This document shows, piece by piece, positions 35,350 through 43,944 of a stretch of 43,970 nucleotides of DNA. The notes under the pieces were generated by a model. It was not told where the DNA came from. It saw only the letters and a program-made list of their open reading frames with translations, and did no database searches. Source of the stretch: Pseudoalteromonas phenolica (GTDB lineage Bacteria; Pseudomonadota; Gammaproteobacteria; Enterobacterales; Alteromonadaceae); assembly GCF_005886345.1 (NCBI RefSeq), contig NZ_PNEC01000011.1, forward strand, positions 1-43,970, in the 5' to 3' direction. Position 1 is the stretch's first letter, and every line of letters begins with the position of its first letter. The position numbers and the translations under genes were made by a program.

Positions 35350-36129
35350 ATGAACTTAATCACTGCAAATAAAAATCAAAGAGACTCACAGCTAGTAGAC
35401 CCAAACTGTGTGGCCGCGTCATCATCAAGTAATCACAAAAAAAGTCCAAGCAATTGGAAAGTAGTCAGCCTGTTATTCTTCTTAATTGGCCTGCCCGCTA
35501 TACCTGCAATTTTTATTGTCGCACTGGTCTTACTCGGCCCAGATGCAATCGTTGAGGCATCAAGTTTGATTAATGCCCGTTATTTTGAACTCCCAGCTGC
35601 AATTTTGGTGCATGGTGTAAGCGGTATTGTTTTCTTCTTTTCATTACCCACTCAGTTCTCAACTCGATTACGCATAACTCGACCTAAGATGCACAGACTA
35701 ATGGGGCGCTTTGCCGTTGTGTCTGCGTGCTTAATGGCAATATCTGGCGTGTGGATGCACCTAGTATTTTCACCAACAGACTTAGGTGCGCGCTTTATCT
35801 CCTTGGTGATTGTCGCTATCGCTATTTGTGTCAGTTTCAGCATCGCCATTGCTTTTGCGATGAAGAAAAACATCGTCGCCCACAAGTTATGGGTGACGCG
35901 CGCCGTCGCAGTGACTTTAGCTGTGGTTACACCGCTATTTTTAGAAGTGATTCTAAGTTTGTTTATTAATATTACGAGCCCGATGGGAGAGCTAGCAATG
36001 AGTGTTTTACACGACTACGACCGTTTAATTGGGTTAGTTTTAAATGTGCTGGTGGTAGAGGTGTGTATGGCTAAAAAGCGCTTTAATTTATCTATAAGAA
36101 ATATGAAACATGTCACTCAGCTTAAGTAA
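35350..36129 (+). CDS. DUF2306-like integral membrane protein
   Basis: The 259-residue protein has a polar N-terminus (1-35) and then about six or seven membrane helices (VVSLLFFLIGLPAIPAIFIV, LVHGVSGIVFFFSLPTQFST, FAVVSACLMAISGVWMHLVF, FISLVIVAIAICVSFSIAIA, AVAVTLAVVTPLFLEVILSL, LIGLVLNVLVVEVCM). The motif PKMHRLMGRF after helix 3 and HKLWVTRA later are what I recall of the DUF2306 family, a predicted membrane protein of unknown function. The His residues could be haem or metal ligands. I chose ATG 35350, seven bases after AAGG; the frame is open further up but without a ribosome site. It is divergent from the AraC-type gene. Confidence 0.75.
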   Translation: MNLITANKNQRDSQLVDPNCVAASSSSNHKKSPSNWKVVSLLFFLIGLPAIPAIFIVALVLLGPDAIVEASSLINARYFELPAAILVHGVSGIVFFFSLPTQFSTRLRITRPKMHRLMGRFAVVSACLMAISGVWMHLVFSPTDLGARFISLVIVAIAICVSFSIAIAFAMKKNIVAHKLWVTRAVAVTLAVVTPLFLEVILSLFINITSPMGELAMSVLHDYDRLIGLVLNVLVVEVCMAKKRFNLSIRNMKHVTQLK

Positions 36130-36235
36130 AACTGCGAATATTATTTAATAAATTTTTAGTTATTTTGTCACTAAAGTTATTGAGTATATTCAGCGCTAAT
36201 TTTCAGCATGTTTTTTTAATTTAAGGATAAAAGCA

Positions 36236-36553
36236 ATGAAAAAACTAGCATTAACTTTGGCGCTATGCTTGGTTTCTATAACTTCTGTACAAGCAAAAGT
36301 AGTCACTTGCGAAGATAAAATTGACTCAATTACAGTTCAACCAAACAATGATGTGTGGATTTGGTTTGAATATGAAGATACCGCAAAATTAAAGGCAAAC
36401 CACTCTCGCCGTTATGAGTTACTAGGCCGAGCATATATTGCAATGGCAAATAAAGAGACGGTGCGTTTTAAGATCGATAATGGTGAGTTGAGGTCAACTA
36501 AGTGTCACGATTTAGACACTGGTTTTAGTACTTTAATTGACATCGTAAATTAA
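36236..36553 (+). CDS. Small periplasmic protein of unknown function
   Basis: The 105-residue protein has a clean Sec signal peptide (MKKLALTLALCLVSITSVQA, cut before KVVTCED) and a mature part of 85 residues with two cysteines (VTCED, TKCHDL) that may form a disulfide. The pattern is mixed alpha/beta: SITVQPNNDVWIWFEY, RRYELLGRAYIAMANKE, TVRFKIDNGELRS. No family is recognised. AAGGA lies nine bases before the ATG, and a terminator hairpin shared with yicC follows, so this is a single-gene unit or the end of the DUF2306 transcript. Confidence 0.72.
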   Translation: MKKLALTLALCLVSITSVQAKVVTCEDKIDSITVQPNNDVWIWFEYEDTAKLKANHSRRYELLGRAYIAMANKETVRFKIDNGELRSTKCHDLDTGFSTLIDIVN

Positions 36554-36624
36554 ATTCTAGAATCCAGATTTTAGAATTTAAAACGAGTTTTATTCGATTA
36601 GTACTAATTTATAACTGAAGTAGA

Positions 36625-36653
36625 CTAAAAAAGCCCAGATAATCTGGGCTTTT
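36625..36653. terminator. Bidirectional terminator between the small periplasmic gene and yicC
   Basis: An 11-pair stem AAAAGCCCAGA (36629-36639) / TCTGGGCTTTT (36643-36653) closes a TAA loop. On the plus strand the stem ends in TTTT; on the minus strand it continues into a run of T. It sits between two converging genes (stops at 36553 and 36681) and should end both transcripts. Confidence 0.88.
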
Positions 36654-36680
36654 ATGTAATATGCTGAAAGTATTACAGCC

Positions 36681-37556
36681 TTATTCAATATTCTGGATCT
36701 GCTCGCGCATCTGTTCAATCAATACCTTTAACTCAACCGCTGCATTGGTGATCTCTGTGTTGATTGACTTTGACGCTAGGGTGTTTGATTCACGGTTAAA
36801 CTCTTGCATCATAAAGTCTAAGCGACGGCCACATGCGCCACCTTTCTTTAAGATTTTATTTGTTTCTTTAACGTGAGACTTCAAACGGTCTAGCTCTTCA
36901 GCGACGTCTTGTTTTTGCGCAAGGTAAATAAGTTCTTGCTCAAGGCGGCCTTCGTCGATGTCTGTTTTAAGTTCATCTAAACGGCTAGTTAGCTTGTCGC
37001 GCTGCCATTTAGCCACTTCTGGCATATGACCTTCAACAATCGCTACTTGCTCGATGATGGCATCGAGACGTGTCGTGATCATGGCTTCAAGGTTTTCACC
37101 TTCACTTGCACGCGCCGCTTTGAAATCTTCAACCAGTAAATCAAAACCAGCAAGTAGCTCGCTGTTTACTGCGTCTAAATCGATTTCTTCGGCTTCCATC
37201 ACGCCCGGCCAACGTAAAATATCAACTGGGTTGATGGTGCTTACCGCTTGGTCGCCATTGCTCTGTGACTGAACCCACTGGGCACTTTTAATTAACTGTT
37301 GTGCCAGAGTCTCGTTGATAGACAATTCGCCAACATGGGCTGGGTTGGCTGCAAACTTTAAGAATACTTCAACCTTGCCACGTTGTAGGTGCTTGCGAAG
37401 GCGTTCGCGTATTACCGGCTCCATACCGCGAAATTGTTCAGGTGCTCGGATAAAGGTTTCTAGGTAACGCTGATTAACTGAGCGGATTTCCCAAACCCCT
37501 GTGCCCCATTCACCTTTAACTTCTCGGCGTGCGTAGGCGGTCATACTGTGGATCAT
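36681..37556 (-). CDS. yicC: YicC/YloC family endoribonuclease
   Basis: YicC proteins are RNA-binding endoribonucleases; in E. coli YicC has been linked to turnover of the small RNA RyhB. The 291-residue protein has the N-terminal YicC domain (MIHSMTAYARREVKGEWG, SVNQRYLETFIRAPEQFRG, HLQRGKVEVFLKF) and the C-terminal DUF1732 part (QELIYLAQKQDVAEELDRLK, SHVKETNKILKKGGACGRRL, DFMMQEFNRESNTLASKS), whose Cys-Gly-Arg-Arg-Leu-Asp-Phe-x-x-Gln-Glu motif is the family's most conserved stretch. It is divergent from rph, the same neighbourhood as in E. coli. Confidence 0.95.
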   Translation of the reverse strand: MIHSMTAYARREVKGEWGTGVWEIRSVNQRYLETFIRAPEQFRGMEPVIRERLRKHLQRGKVEVFLKFAANPAHVGELSINETLAQQLIKSAQWVQSQSNGDQAVSTINPVDILRWPGVMEAEEIDLDAVNSELLAGFDLLVEDFKAARASEGENLEAMITTRLDAIIEQVAIVEGHMPEVAKWQRDKLTSRLDELKTDIDEGRLEQELIYLAQKQDVAEELDRLKSHVKETNKILKKGGACGRRLDFMMQEFNRESNTLASKSINTEITNAAVELKVLIEQMREQIQNIE

Positions 37557-37699
37557 GTAAAGATTCCTAAAATCATAAAATTAAAACCGATGGCATTATA
37601 GCTACAGGGCAGGCCAGTTTGAAGTGCAATTTCTGCCCAGTCACAAAATCATCATTTTTGTTGAGAGTAAGTTATAGCCCGAATTAACACAAATGTCCG

Positions 37700-37728
37700 T
37701 GGCAAGATAACGCATGACCCTTTATAAT
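37700..37728 (+). promoter_or_regulatory. Possible sigma70 promoter of rph-pyrE
   Basis: A perfect TATAAT is at 37723-37728, with a poor -35 (TGGCAA, 37700-37705) at 17 bases. It lies 30 bases before the proposed rph start at 37759 in the divergent yicC-rph gap. The -10 and position are good, the -35 weak. Confidence 0.45.
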
Positions 37729-37758
37729 ATTGAAAATTTTGAATATAGGGGAACGTGG

Positions 37759-38472
37759 ATGCGTCCAAGTGAAAGAACAGCAAATCAAATTAGGCCTGTG
37801 ACCTTTACCCGTAACTATACTATGCACGCTGAAGGCTCTGTGCTGGTTGAGTTCGGAAACACAAAAGTACTTTGTACAGCAACGGTTGAAGCCGGTGTAC
37901 CTCGCTTTATGAAAGGCCAAGGTAAAGGTTGGATCACAGCTGAATACGGTATGTTGCCACGTTCTACTCATACGCGTAATAACCGCGAAGCTGCAAAAGG
38001 CAAGCAAGGCGGCCGTACAATGGAAATTCAACGCTTAATCGCGCGCGCGCTTCGTGCAGCGGTTGATTTAAAAGCGCTTGGCGAAAACACCATTACAATT
38101 GATTGTGATGTACTTCAGGCTGACGGTGGTACGCGTACGGCGTCTATCAGCGGTGCGTGTGTGGCATTGGTTGATGCACTAACTAACATGCGTGCGAAAG
38201 GCATGATCAACAATAACCCTCTGAAGTTTATGATTGCAGCAATTTCTGTGGGTGTTTACAAAGGCCAAGCGATTTCTGATCTTGAATACCTAGAAGATTC
38301 AGAAGCTGAAACTGACATGAATGTGATCATGACAGAAACAGGCAAGCTGATTGAAGTACAAGGCACTGCTGAGGGCGAACCGTTCTCATTTGAAGAATTA
38401 GATGAGCTGTTAGGTTTGGCGAAGCATTCAATTCGCGAAATCATCGATATTCAAAAACAAGCATTGGCATAA
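37759..38472 (+). CDS. rph: Ribonuclease PH
   Basis: RNase PH is a phosphate-dependent 3' exoribonuclease that trims tRNA precursors and rRNA, acting as a ring hexamer. The 237-residue protein fits E. coli (238): [40 protein letters not shown], the phosphate-site block [37 protein letters not shown] and [20 protein letters not shown]. The ATG at 37759 follows AGGGGAA by about seven bases and gives the family N-terminus; 15 more upstream codons are open but not supported. It is followed after 21 bases by pyrE, as in enterobacteria. Confidence 0.97.
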   Translation: MRPSERTANQIRPVTFTRNYTMHAEGSVLVEFGNTKVLCTATVEAGVPRFMKGQGKGWITAEYGMLPRSTHTRNNREAAKGKQGGRTMEIQRLIARALRAAVDLKALGENTITIDCDVLQADGGTRTASISGACVALVDALTNMRAKGMINNNPLKFMIAAISVGVYKGQAISDLEYLEDSEAETDMNVIMTETGKLIEVQGTAEGEPFSFEELDELLGLAKHSIREIIDIQKQALA

Positions 38473-38493
38473 TTTAAGTAGGGTTAAGTTGAC

Positions 38494-39135
38494 ATGAAAG
38501 CATATCAAAAAGAGTTTATTGAATTTGCTCTAGAGAAGCAGGTATTAAAGTTTGGTGAGTTCACTTTAAAATCTGGCCGTACTAGCCCTTATTTCTTTAA
38601 CGCGGGTTTGTTCAACACAGGTCGTGACTTGGCACGTTTAGGTCGTTTTTATGCAGCAGCACTAGAAGATGCAGGCATTGAGTACGATTTACTATTTGGC
38701 CCTGCGTACAAAGGTATTCCAATTGCAACAACGACTGCAGTTGCACTGGCTGATCACTACAACAAAGACGTACCGTATTGTTTTAACCGTAAAGAAGCAA
38801 AAACCCACGGTGAAGGCGGTAGCTTAGTAGGTTCTCCACTTGAAGGTCGTATCATGTTAGTTGATGACGTGATCACAGCGGGTACTGCAATTCGTGAATC
38901 AATGGAAATCATTGCTGCGGCAGGTGCTGATCTTTCAGGTGTTTTAATTGCCCTAGACCGTCAGGAAAAAGGTAAAGCTGAATTATCTGCAATTCAAGAA
39001 GTTGAGCGCGACTTTGGTACACAAGTGGTATCAATCGTGAAACTTGCTGATCTAATTACCTACCTAGAAGAGCAAGGCTCAATGGGCGAACATTTAGAAG
39101 CGGTTAAGGCCTACCGCGACCAGTACGGCGTTTAA
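38494..39135 (+). CDS. pyrE: Orotate phosphoribosyltransferase
   Basis: PyrE joins orotate to phosphoribosyl pyrophosphate to make orotidine 5'-phosphate in de novo pyrimidine synthesis. The 213 residues equal the E. coli length. Visible are [56 protein letters not shown] (catalytic Lys/His loop) and the PRPP-binding motif [17 protein letters not shown]. It follows rph in an operon. In E. coli the upstream leader allows attenuation by translation coupling; I see no obvious attenuator in the 21 bases between the genes. A cloverleaf-like element starts right after the stop codon. Confidence 0.98.
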   Translation: MKAYQKEFIEFALEKQVLKFGEFTLKSGRTSPYFFNAGLFNTGRDLARLGRFYAAALEDAGIEYDLLFGPAYKGIPIATTTAVALADHYNKDVPYCFNRKEAKTHGEGGSLVGSPLEGRIMLVDDVITAGTAIRESMEIIAAAGADLSGVLIALDRQEKGKAELSAIQEVERDFGTQVVSIVKLADLITYLEEQGSMGEHLEAVKAYRDQYGV

Positions 39136-39260
39136 AACCCCGTCATCTTTCGCTGCGTACATGCGTTGGCTGCTCTCACTGCGGCCAATCACATAGTAAA
39201 ACTATGCTCATGGCACTCATTCGATTGCCGCCTTCGTACACAGCGAGATCTATAGGGGTT
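39136..39260. repeat. 125-base cloverleaf-like intergenic element
   Basis: The element is bounded by AACCCC (39136-39141) and GGGGTT (39255-39260). Inside, TCGCTGCGTAC (39150-39160) pairs with GTACACAGCGA (39236-39246) with one mismatch. Within this stem three hairpins follow in order: TTGGC/GCCAA (39166-39170, 39184-39188), CATAGT-AAA-ACTATG (39192-39206) and GGCA/TGCC (39212-39215, 39226-39229). It sits directly on the pyrE stop codon and has no coding frame of note. The remaining gap to mpl (39261-39496) holds only a terminator and nothing else I can identify. It resembles a structured mobile repeat; I cannot name it. Confidence 0.65.
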
Positions 39261-39346
39261 ACTCGTTACTTTTACGAAGTGCGAGTGTTGGCTTCATACA
39301 TGCACAATCCCTAGCTGCAAAAGCAGGTACAAATATAAGATAGAAG

Positions 39347-39374
39347 ATGCCAGTCTAAGACTGGCATTTTTTTT
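39347..39374 (+). terminator. Rho-independent terminator of rph-pyrE
   Basis: A perfect nine-pair stem ATGCCAGTC (39347-39355) / GACTGGCAT (39359-39367) with a TAA loop is followed by seven or more T. It lies about 210 bases after the pyrE stop, beyond the cloverleaf element, so the element is probably transcribed as part of the pyrE 3' UTR. Confidence 0.9.
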
Positions 39375-39496
39375 ATATATTCAGCCCATATTTAATCAGT
39401 ATTGATATAACACCTGTTTCTGTAATTAATTCGCACAATAATGGTGATTTCCGTTAATATGGCAAACCATATATTCTTCACCCAAGGTCTTGGTTT

Positions 39497-40864
39497 ATGA
39501 GCAACAACAATAATAAACACATTCATATTTTAGGTATTTGCGGCACATTTATGGGCGGCATTGCGGCCATTGCTCAGTCTTTGGGTTATAAAGTGACAGG
39601 CTCAGACCAAAACGTTTATCCACCTATGAGTACTCAGCTTGAAGAGTTAGGTATTGAGCTCACTCAAGGTTACGACCCTAAGCAGCTAGACCCTGCGCCT
39701 GATATGGTGGTGATTGGTAATGCCATGAGCCGTGGTAATGCATGCGTTGAGTATGTGTTAGAGCAAGGCTTAAATTACACTTCAGGCCCTGAGTGGCTAA
39801 AGAATCATTTATTGCGTGATAGTTGGGTGCTAGCAGTGGCGGGCACGCATGGTAAAACCACGACGGCGAGTATGTTGGCCTGGGTGTTAGAATACGCAGG
39901 TTTGCGCCCTGGCTTTTTAATCGGCGGCATAGTACAAAATTTTGGGGTGTCGGCACGCGTTAGCGATATGCCTTTTTTTGTGATTGAAGCAGACGAATAC
40001 GACACGGCCTTTTTCGATAAACGTAGTAAGTTTGTGCATTACCTGCCGCGTACGCTGATCATGAACAATCTAGAGTTTGATCATGCGGATATCTTTGCGG
40101 ATCTAAACGCCATTCAAACGCAGTTCCATCATCTTATTCGCACTTTACCGGGTAAAGGCAAAGCCATTTATCCGGCGGATGATACACCTTTACAAGAGGT
40201 GGTTGAGCGCGGCTTTTGGAGTGAACAAGAAACTTTAAAAGGTGATTGGGATTATCACTTACTCTCAGCTGACGGCTCGCAATTTGAAGTGCTTTTACAC
40301 GGTGAAGTACAAGGGGTTGTGAAGTGGGATGCAATTGGTGAGCACAATGTGAAAAATGCCATGATGACCATTGCCGCAGCACGTCATGTGGGTATTCCAG
40401 TAGATGTATCAATTGATGCCCTAGCTGAGTTTATATCACCAAAACGCCGTATGGAGTTGATCGGTGAAGTAGCAGGCATTCGTATTTACGACGACTTTGC
40501 ACATCACCCAACGGCAATTAAAACCACTTTGGCAGGCTTAAAAGCCAAAGTAGGCAGTGATGAGGTCGTTGCTATTTTAGAGCCTCGTTCTAACACCATG
40601 AAAATGGGCGTACACAAACAAACCTTGTTGGCGTCACTTGAACAAGCTGATAAAGCGTATTTATTCGAACCTGAAGGGTTAGATTGGTCATTAAAGGCCC
40701 TGGCTCAAGAAGCAGGGCGAGAGTGCGATAGCACGATTGAGTCTATTATTGAGAAGGTGTGTGCAAACGGACAGGCAGGTCAGCATATTCTTATCATGAG
40801 TAATGGTGGTTTTGCGGGTATCCATCAAAAATTATTGGCAGCGTTGCAGGCTAAACTTAGCTAG
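39497..40864 (+). CDS. mpl: UDP-N-acetylmuramate:L-alanyl-gamma-D-glutamyl-meso-diaminopimelate ligase
   Basis: Mpl recycles cell-wall tripeptide by joining it to UDP-N-acetylmuramic acid with ATP. The 455-residue Mur-ligase-fold enzyme shows the N-terminal UDP-binding part (HIHILGICGTFMGGIAAIAQ, GYKVTGSDQNVYPPM), the ATP P-loop GTHGKTTTASMLAWVLE (about 117), FVIEADEYDTAFFDKRSKF, MNNLEFDHADIF, GEHNVKNAMM, RRMELIGEVAGIRIYDDFAH followed by HPTAIKTTL, and EPRSNTMKMG. These distinguish Mpl from MurC. It starts the plus-strand run that continues with ubiX after 30 bases. Confidence 0.97.
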   Translation: MSNNNNKHIHILGICGTFMGGIAAIAQSLGYKVTGSDQNVYPPMSTQLEELGIELTQGYDPKQLDPAPDMVVIGNAMSRGNACVEYVLEQGLNYTSGPEWLKNHLLRDSWVLAVAGTHGKTTTASMLAWVLEYAGLRPGFLIGGIVQNFGVSARVSDMPFFVIEADEYDTAFFDKRSKFVHYLPRTLIMNNLEFDHADIFADLNAIQTQFHHLIRTLPGKGKAIYPADDTPLQEVVERGFWSEQETLKGDWDYHLLSADGSQFEVLLHGEVQGVVKWDAIGEHNVKNAMMTIAAARHVGIPVDVSIDALAEFISPKRRMELIGEVAGIRIYDDFAHHPTAIKTTLAGLKAKVGSDEVVAILEPRSNTMKMGVHKQTLLASLEQADKAYLFEPEGLDWSLKALAQEAGRECDSTIESIIEKVCANGQAGQHILIMSNGGFAGIHQKLLAALQAKLS

Positions 40865-40894
40865 GTTGCCAACGTCGAGCTTAAAGGTTTAAAA

Positions 40895-41518
40895 ATGAAA
40901 CAGTATAAAGAGGCCATTACACTGGCTTTTAGTGGCGCATCGGGCGCACCTTATGGTCTTCGTCTACTCGAAGTGCTGGTGGCAATGAATTATCAAGTCT
41001 ATGTACTTATTTCGAGCGCAGCGCGCGTGGTGCTTGATACCGAATCAAATATAAAGTTGTCGGGCAATGAGCAAAAATGCACTGAGCAGTTAAGTGAGCT
41101 AGTAAAAGCTGGACCTGAGCAAGTAAAAGTATTTGGTAAAGACAACTGGTTTAGCCCAGTGGCTTCTGGTTCGGCGGCACCGAAAAAAATGGTGGTTTGC
41201 CCGTGTAGCGCAGGTTCTGTATCGGCGATTGCGGTGGGCGCATCGGATAACCTATTAGAACGAGCAGCTGATGTAGTGATTAAAGAGCGTGGACAACTGA
41301 TTTTAGTGCCTCGCGAAACGCCATTTAGCTCAATTCACTTAGAGAACATGCACAAACTGAGTCAGATGGGCGTGACCATCATGCCTGCGGCTCCGGGTTT
41401 TTATAATAAGCCTGAATCGATCGACGACCTTGTCGACTTTATGGTGGCGCGAATTTTAGACCACCTTAATATCGAACATACACTCACTAAACGTTGGGGT
41501 TATGGAGACCACAAATAA
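40895..41518 (+). CDS. ubiX: Flavin prenyltransferase UbiX
   Basis: UbiX prenylates FMN with dimethylallyl phosphate to make the cofactor of the UbiD decarboxylase in ubiquinone synthesis. The 207-residue protein has the flavin-binding start [89 protein letters not shown] and [20 protein letters not shown]. It is the expected size. Its stop is one base before the ATG of the ABC transporter gene, so the two are translationally coupled. ubiD is not in the window. Confidence 0.97.
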   Translation: MKQYKEAITLAFSGASGAPYGLRLLEVLVAMNYQVYVLISSAARVVLDTESNIKLSGNEQKCTEQLSELVKAGPEQVKVFGKDNWFSPVASGSAAPKKMVVCPCSAGSVSAIAVGASDNLLERAADVVIKERGQLILVPRETPFSSIHLENMHKLSQMGVTIMPAAPGFYNKPESIDDLVDFMVARILDHLNIEHTLTKRWGYGDHK

Positions 41519-41519
41519 C

Positions 41520-42440
41520 ATGACCATCGCATTAAATATTCAAGGCTTACGCAAAGTCTATAAAAATGGCGTCAAGGCGGTAAAAGGCATCGACTTGCAA
41601 GTAGAGCAGGGCGATTTTTTTGCGCTGCTTGGCCCTAATGGTGCAGGTAAATCAACCACCATTGGCGTCATCTCATCATTGGTAAATAAAACCGCAGGCA
41701 CAGTTGAAGTCTTTAGTCACTCAATTGATACAAAGTTAGAAGATGCGAAACAAGAACTTGGTCTTGTGCCGCAAGAGTTTAACTTTTCTCAATTCGAAAC
41801 TCTGAACCAAATTTTAGTGAACCAAGCGGGTTACTATGGTGTGCCACGTAAACTTGCCCATGAGCGTGCCGAGAAATATTTAAAAAAGCTGGGTCTGTTC
41901 GATAAAAAAGACAAGCAAGCGCGCACGCTTTCGGGAGGTATGAAACGCCGCCTAATGATCGCACGTGCGTTAATGCATGAACCTAAGTTGCTTATTTTAG
42001 ATGAACCAACCGCAGGTGTAGACATTGAACTACGTCGCTCAATGTGGGATTTCTTACGTGAAATCAACGAGCAAGGAGTGACGATTATTTTGACAACTCA
42101 CTACCTTGAAGAGGCGGAGTTACTGTGTAAAAACATCGCCATCATCGACCAAGGTACGATTGTTGAAAACACCACAATCAAAGCTTTACTTGCTAAGTTA
42201 GACAAAGAAACCTTTGTGCTCGACTTACAGTCACCTGTGAACCCAGTTACCTTAGAGGGTTATGAGTTCGTTATGACTGATGACCACACATTAGAGGTTG
42301 AAGTGGCAAAATCTCAAGGGTTAAACGAGGTGTTTTCACAGTTATCAGCGCAAGGTAATACTGTGCTGAGTATGCGAAATAAAGCTAACCGATTAGAAGA
42401 ATTATTTGTAAGTTTACTAGAGCAGGGGCGTGAAGCATGA
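41520..42440 (+). CDS. yadG: ABC transporter ATP-binding protein YadG
   Basis: This 306-residue ATPase is the nucleotide-binding subunit of an ABC-2 type transporter. Walker A LLGPNGAGKSTT, Q-loop VPQEFNF, signature LSGGMKRR, Walker B LLILDEPTAGVD and switch His TTHYLEEAE are all present. It matches E. coli YadG from the first residue (MTIALNIQ) to the end (SMRNKANRLEELFVSLLEQ). I chose ATG 41520, one base after the ubiX stop, because it gives this N-terminus; an upstream ATG at 41502 overlaps ubiX. The GGAG upstream is rather far (12 bases). The substrate of YadGH is unknown. It overlaps yadH by four bases (ATGA). Confidence 0.95.
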   Translation: MTIALNIQGLRKVYKNGVKAVKGIDLQVEQGDFFALLGPNGAGKSTTIGVISSLVNKTAGTVEVFSHSIDTKLEDAKQELGLVPQEFNFSQFETLNQILVNQAGYYGVPRKLAHERAEKYLKKLGLFDKKDKQARTLSGGMKRRLMIARALMHEPKLLILDEPTAGVDIELRRSMWDFLREINEQGVTIILTTHYLEEAELLCKNIAIIDQGTIVENTTIKALLAKLDKETFVLDLQSPVNPVTLEGYEFVMTDDHTLEVEVAKSQGLNEVFSQLSAQGNTVLSMRNKANRLEELFVSLLEQGREA

Positions 42441-43210
42441 GTTTAAGTCGTTATTCAGTCGCGTTAAAAAGTATTTGGATCAAAGAGTGCATCCGCTTTT
42501 TACGTATTTGGGTGCAAACCTTAGTGCCACCTGCAATCACTATGACGCTGTATTTTGTGATCTTCGGTAGTTTAATCGGCTCTCGTATTGGCGAGATGGG
42601 CGGCTTTAGCTATATGGAGTTTATTGTACCGGGTCTGATCATGATGTCGGTGATCACCAACTCCTATTCAAATGTTGCATCAAGCTTCTATTCAACTAAA
42701 TTCCAAAAGAGCATTGAAGAACTGCTAGTGGCACCAGTGCCAAATTATATTATTGTACTTGGTTACATGGGCGGCGGTATGGCCCGCGGCATGCTAGTAG
42801 GTTTAATCGTCACAATTGTGTCTTTGTTTTTTGTTGATATTCAAATTCATAATGTGTTTGTGATCATCGCCACTGTGGTACTGACATCGGCGGTTTTTGC
42901 GTTAGGTGGCCTTATCAACGCTGTGTATGCAAACAGCTTTGATGACATCAGTATTATACCAACATTTGTTCTGACGCCACTGACATACTTAGGTGGGGTA
43001 TTCTACTCTATCACGCTGTTGCCTGAGTTTTGGCAAGGTGTGTCGCAAGCAAATCCGATCATTTATATGGTGAACGCATTTAGATTTGGCTTTTTAGGTG
43101 TGTCAGATGTCAGCATTTACACCTCGTTTGCGGTATTATTAGTGCTAATTACTGGTTTATTTATTACGGCACTGACATTAATTCGCCGTGGAATAGGGTT
43201 ACGTCACTGA
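42437..43210 (+). CDS. yadH: ABC-2 type transporter permease YadH
   Basis: The 257-residue inner-membrane permease pairs with YadG. About six helices are seen (LVPPAITMTLYFVIFGSLIG, FIVPGLIMMSVITNSYSNVA, MLVGLIVTIVSLFFVDI, FVIIATVVLTSAVFALGGLI, FVLTPLTYLGGVFYSITLLP, FAVLLVLITGLFITALTLI). The ABC-2 signature region is DDISIIPTFVLTPLTYLGG. The sequence follows E. coli YadH throughout (VALKSIWIKECIRFLRIWVQ). Start overlaps the yadG stop by four bases and its own stop overlaps the next start, so the three genes are one operon. The exported substrate is unknown. Confidence 0.95.
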   Translation: MSLSRYSVALKSIWIKECIRFLRIWVQTLVPPAITMTLYFVIFGSLIGSRIGEMGGFSYMEFIVPGLIMMSVITNSYSNVASSFYSTKFQKSIEELLVAPVPNYIIVLGYMGGGMARGMLVGLIVTIVSLFFVDIQIHNVFVIIATVVLTSAVFALGGLINAVYANSFDDISIIPTFVLTPLTYLGGVFYSITLLPEFWQGVSQANPIIYMVNAFRFGFLGVSDVSIYTSFAVLLVLITGLFITALTLIRRGIGLRH

Positions 43211-43878
43211 TGAGTGAAGCAAATTCGAGAAGCATAGTTTCAAACCAACCTGGTTTACATGAAAAGCTTGATGAAATAGTTCAAAAGCATTTAGCCGCAG
43301 AGTTTAAAAAGCCCATTGCTGAACATACGCAAAAAGCGTTTGATGAAGTCAATGAAAGGGTAAAGGCTTTTAACGGCCCTTTGATTTTAGATTCATGCTG
43401 TGGGGTAGGTGAAAGCACTGCTAATTTAGCTAAATTACACCCTGATGCTTTGGTTATTGGTATCGATAAATCATCGCATCGTTTAGACAAACATGATGTG
43501 GAATATAAGCAAACAGAAGCTGGACAGTATATTTTAGTTCAAGCTGACCTAAATGACTTCTGGCGTCTTGCGCTAGAGGCGGACTGGCAGCCAACTCATC
43601 ACTTTTTGTTATATCCAAATCCTTGGCCAAAAGCCAAGCACATTGGCAGACGTTGGCATGGTGCCCCCGTCTTCCCATTTATTGTGAAATTAGGTGGTAT
43701 ATTAGAAGTACGCTCTAATTGGGATATTTACGTTAAAGAGTTTGCACGAGCACTTGAGCTATCAGGCCACCCAGTTGCGGTTGAAGCTTACGAGAGTGAC
43801 ACAGCTATCACGCCGTTTGAGCGTAAATATTGGGCAAGTGGGCAATCGAGTACGCGTTTGAAAATTAGCTTAAGTTAA
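43210..43878 (+). CDS. TrmB-like SAM-dependent methyltransferase
   Basis: The 222-residue protein has a methyltransferase fold related to TrmB, the tRNA m7G46 methyltransferase. Motif I is ILDSCCGVGESTANLA, followed by ALVIGIDKSSHRL, ILVQADLNDFWR, then the TrmB-typical LLYPNPWPKAKHIGRRWHG, LGGILEVRSNWDIYVKEFA, and a late TPFERKYWASG. The usual TrmB G-x-G-x-G core is CCGVGES here, and the N-terminus (about 1-50) is different and helical. It may be true TrmB or a paralogue acting on another RNA; genomes of this group usually have a separate trmB, as I remember. It is the last gene of the ubiX-yadGH run, overlapping the yadH stop by one base. Confidence 0.75.
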   Translation: MSEANSRSIVSNQPGLHEKLDEIVQKHLAAEFKKPIAEHTQKAFDEVNERVKAFNGPLILDSCCGVGESTANLAKLHPDALVIGIDKSSHRLDKHDVEYKQTEAGQYILVQADLNDFWRLALEADWQPTHHFLLYPNPWPKAKHIGRRWHGAPVFPFIVKLGGILEVRSNWDIYVKEFARALELSGHPVAVEAYESDTAITPFERKYWASGQSSTRLKISLS

Positions 43879-43892
43879 GCCACTTTTCAGCG

Positions 43893-43944
43893 AATACTAA
43901 ACAACAAAAAAGGGCTTAGCAGCCCTTTTTTGTTGTTTAGTATT
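43893..43944. terminator. Long perfect terminator hairpin
   Basis: A perfect 24-pair inverted repeat runs from AATACTAAACAAC..GGGCT (43893-43916) to its complement (43921-43944) around the loop TAGC. It contains A6 before and T6 after the GGGCT core, so it should terminate both strands. It lies 14 bases after the last stop and closes the mpl-ubiX-yadGH run. The stem is unusually long for a terminator. Confidence 0.88.

Noticed and set aside
37714..37758. N-terminal extension of RNase PH
   Set aside because: The frame is open but the -10 TATAAT lies inside it, and the family start is at 37759.
39136..39260. tRNA gene or tRNA-like pseudogene
   Set aside because: The cloverleaf lacks a seven-base anticodon loop, a T-loop GTTCRA and a CCA end, and its central loop has three bases.
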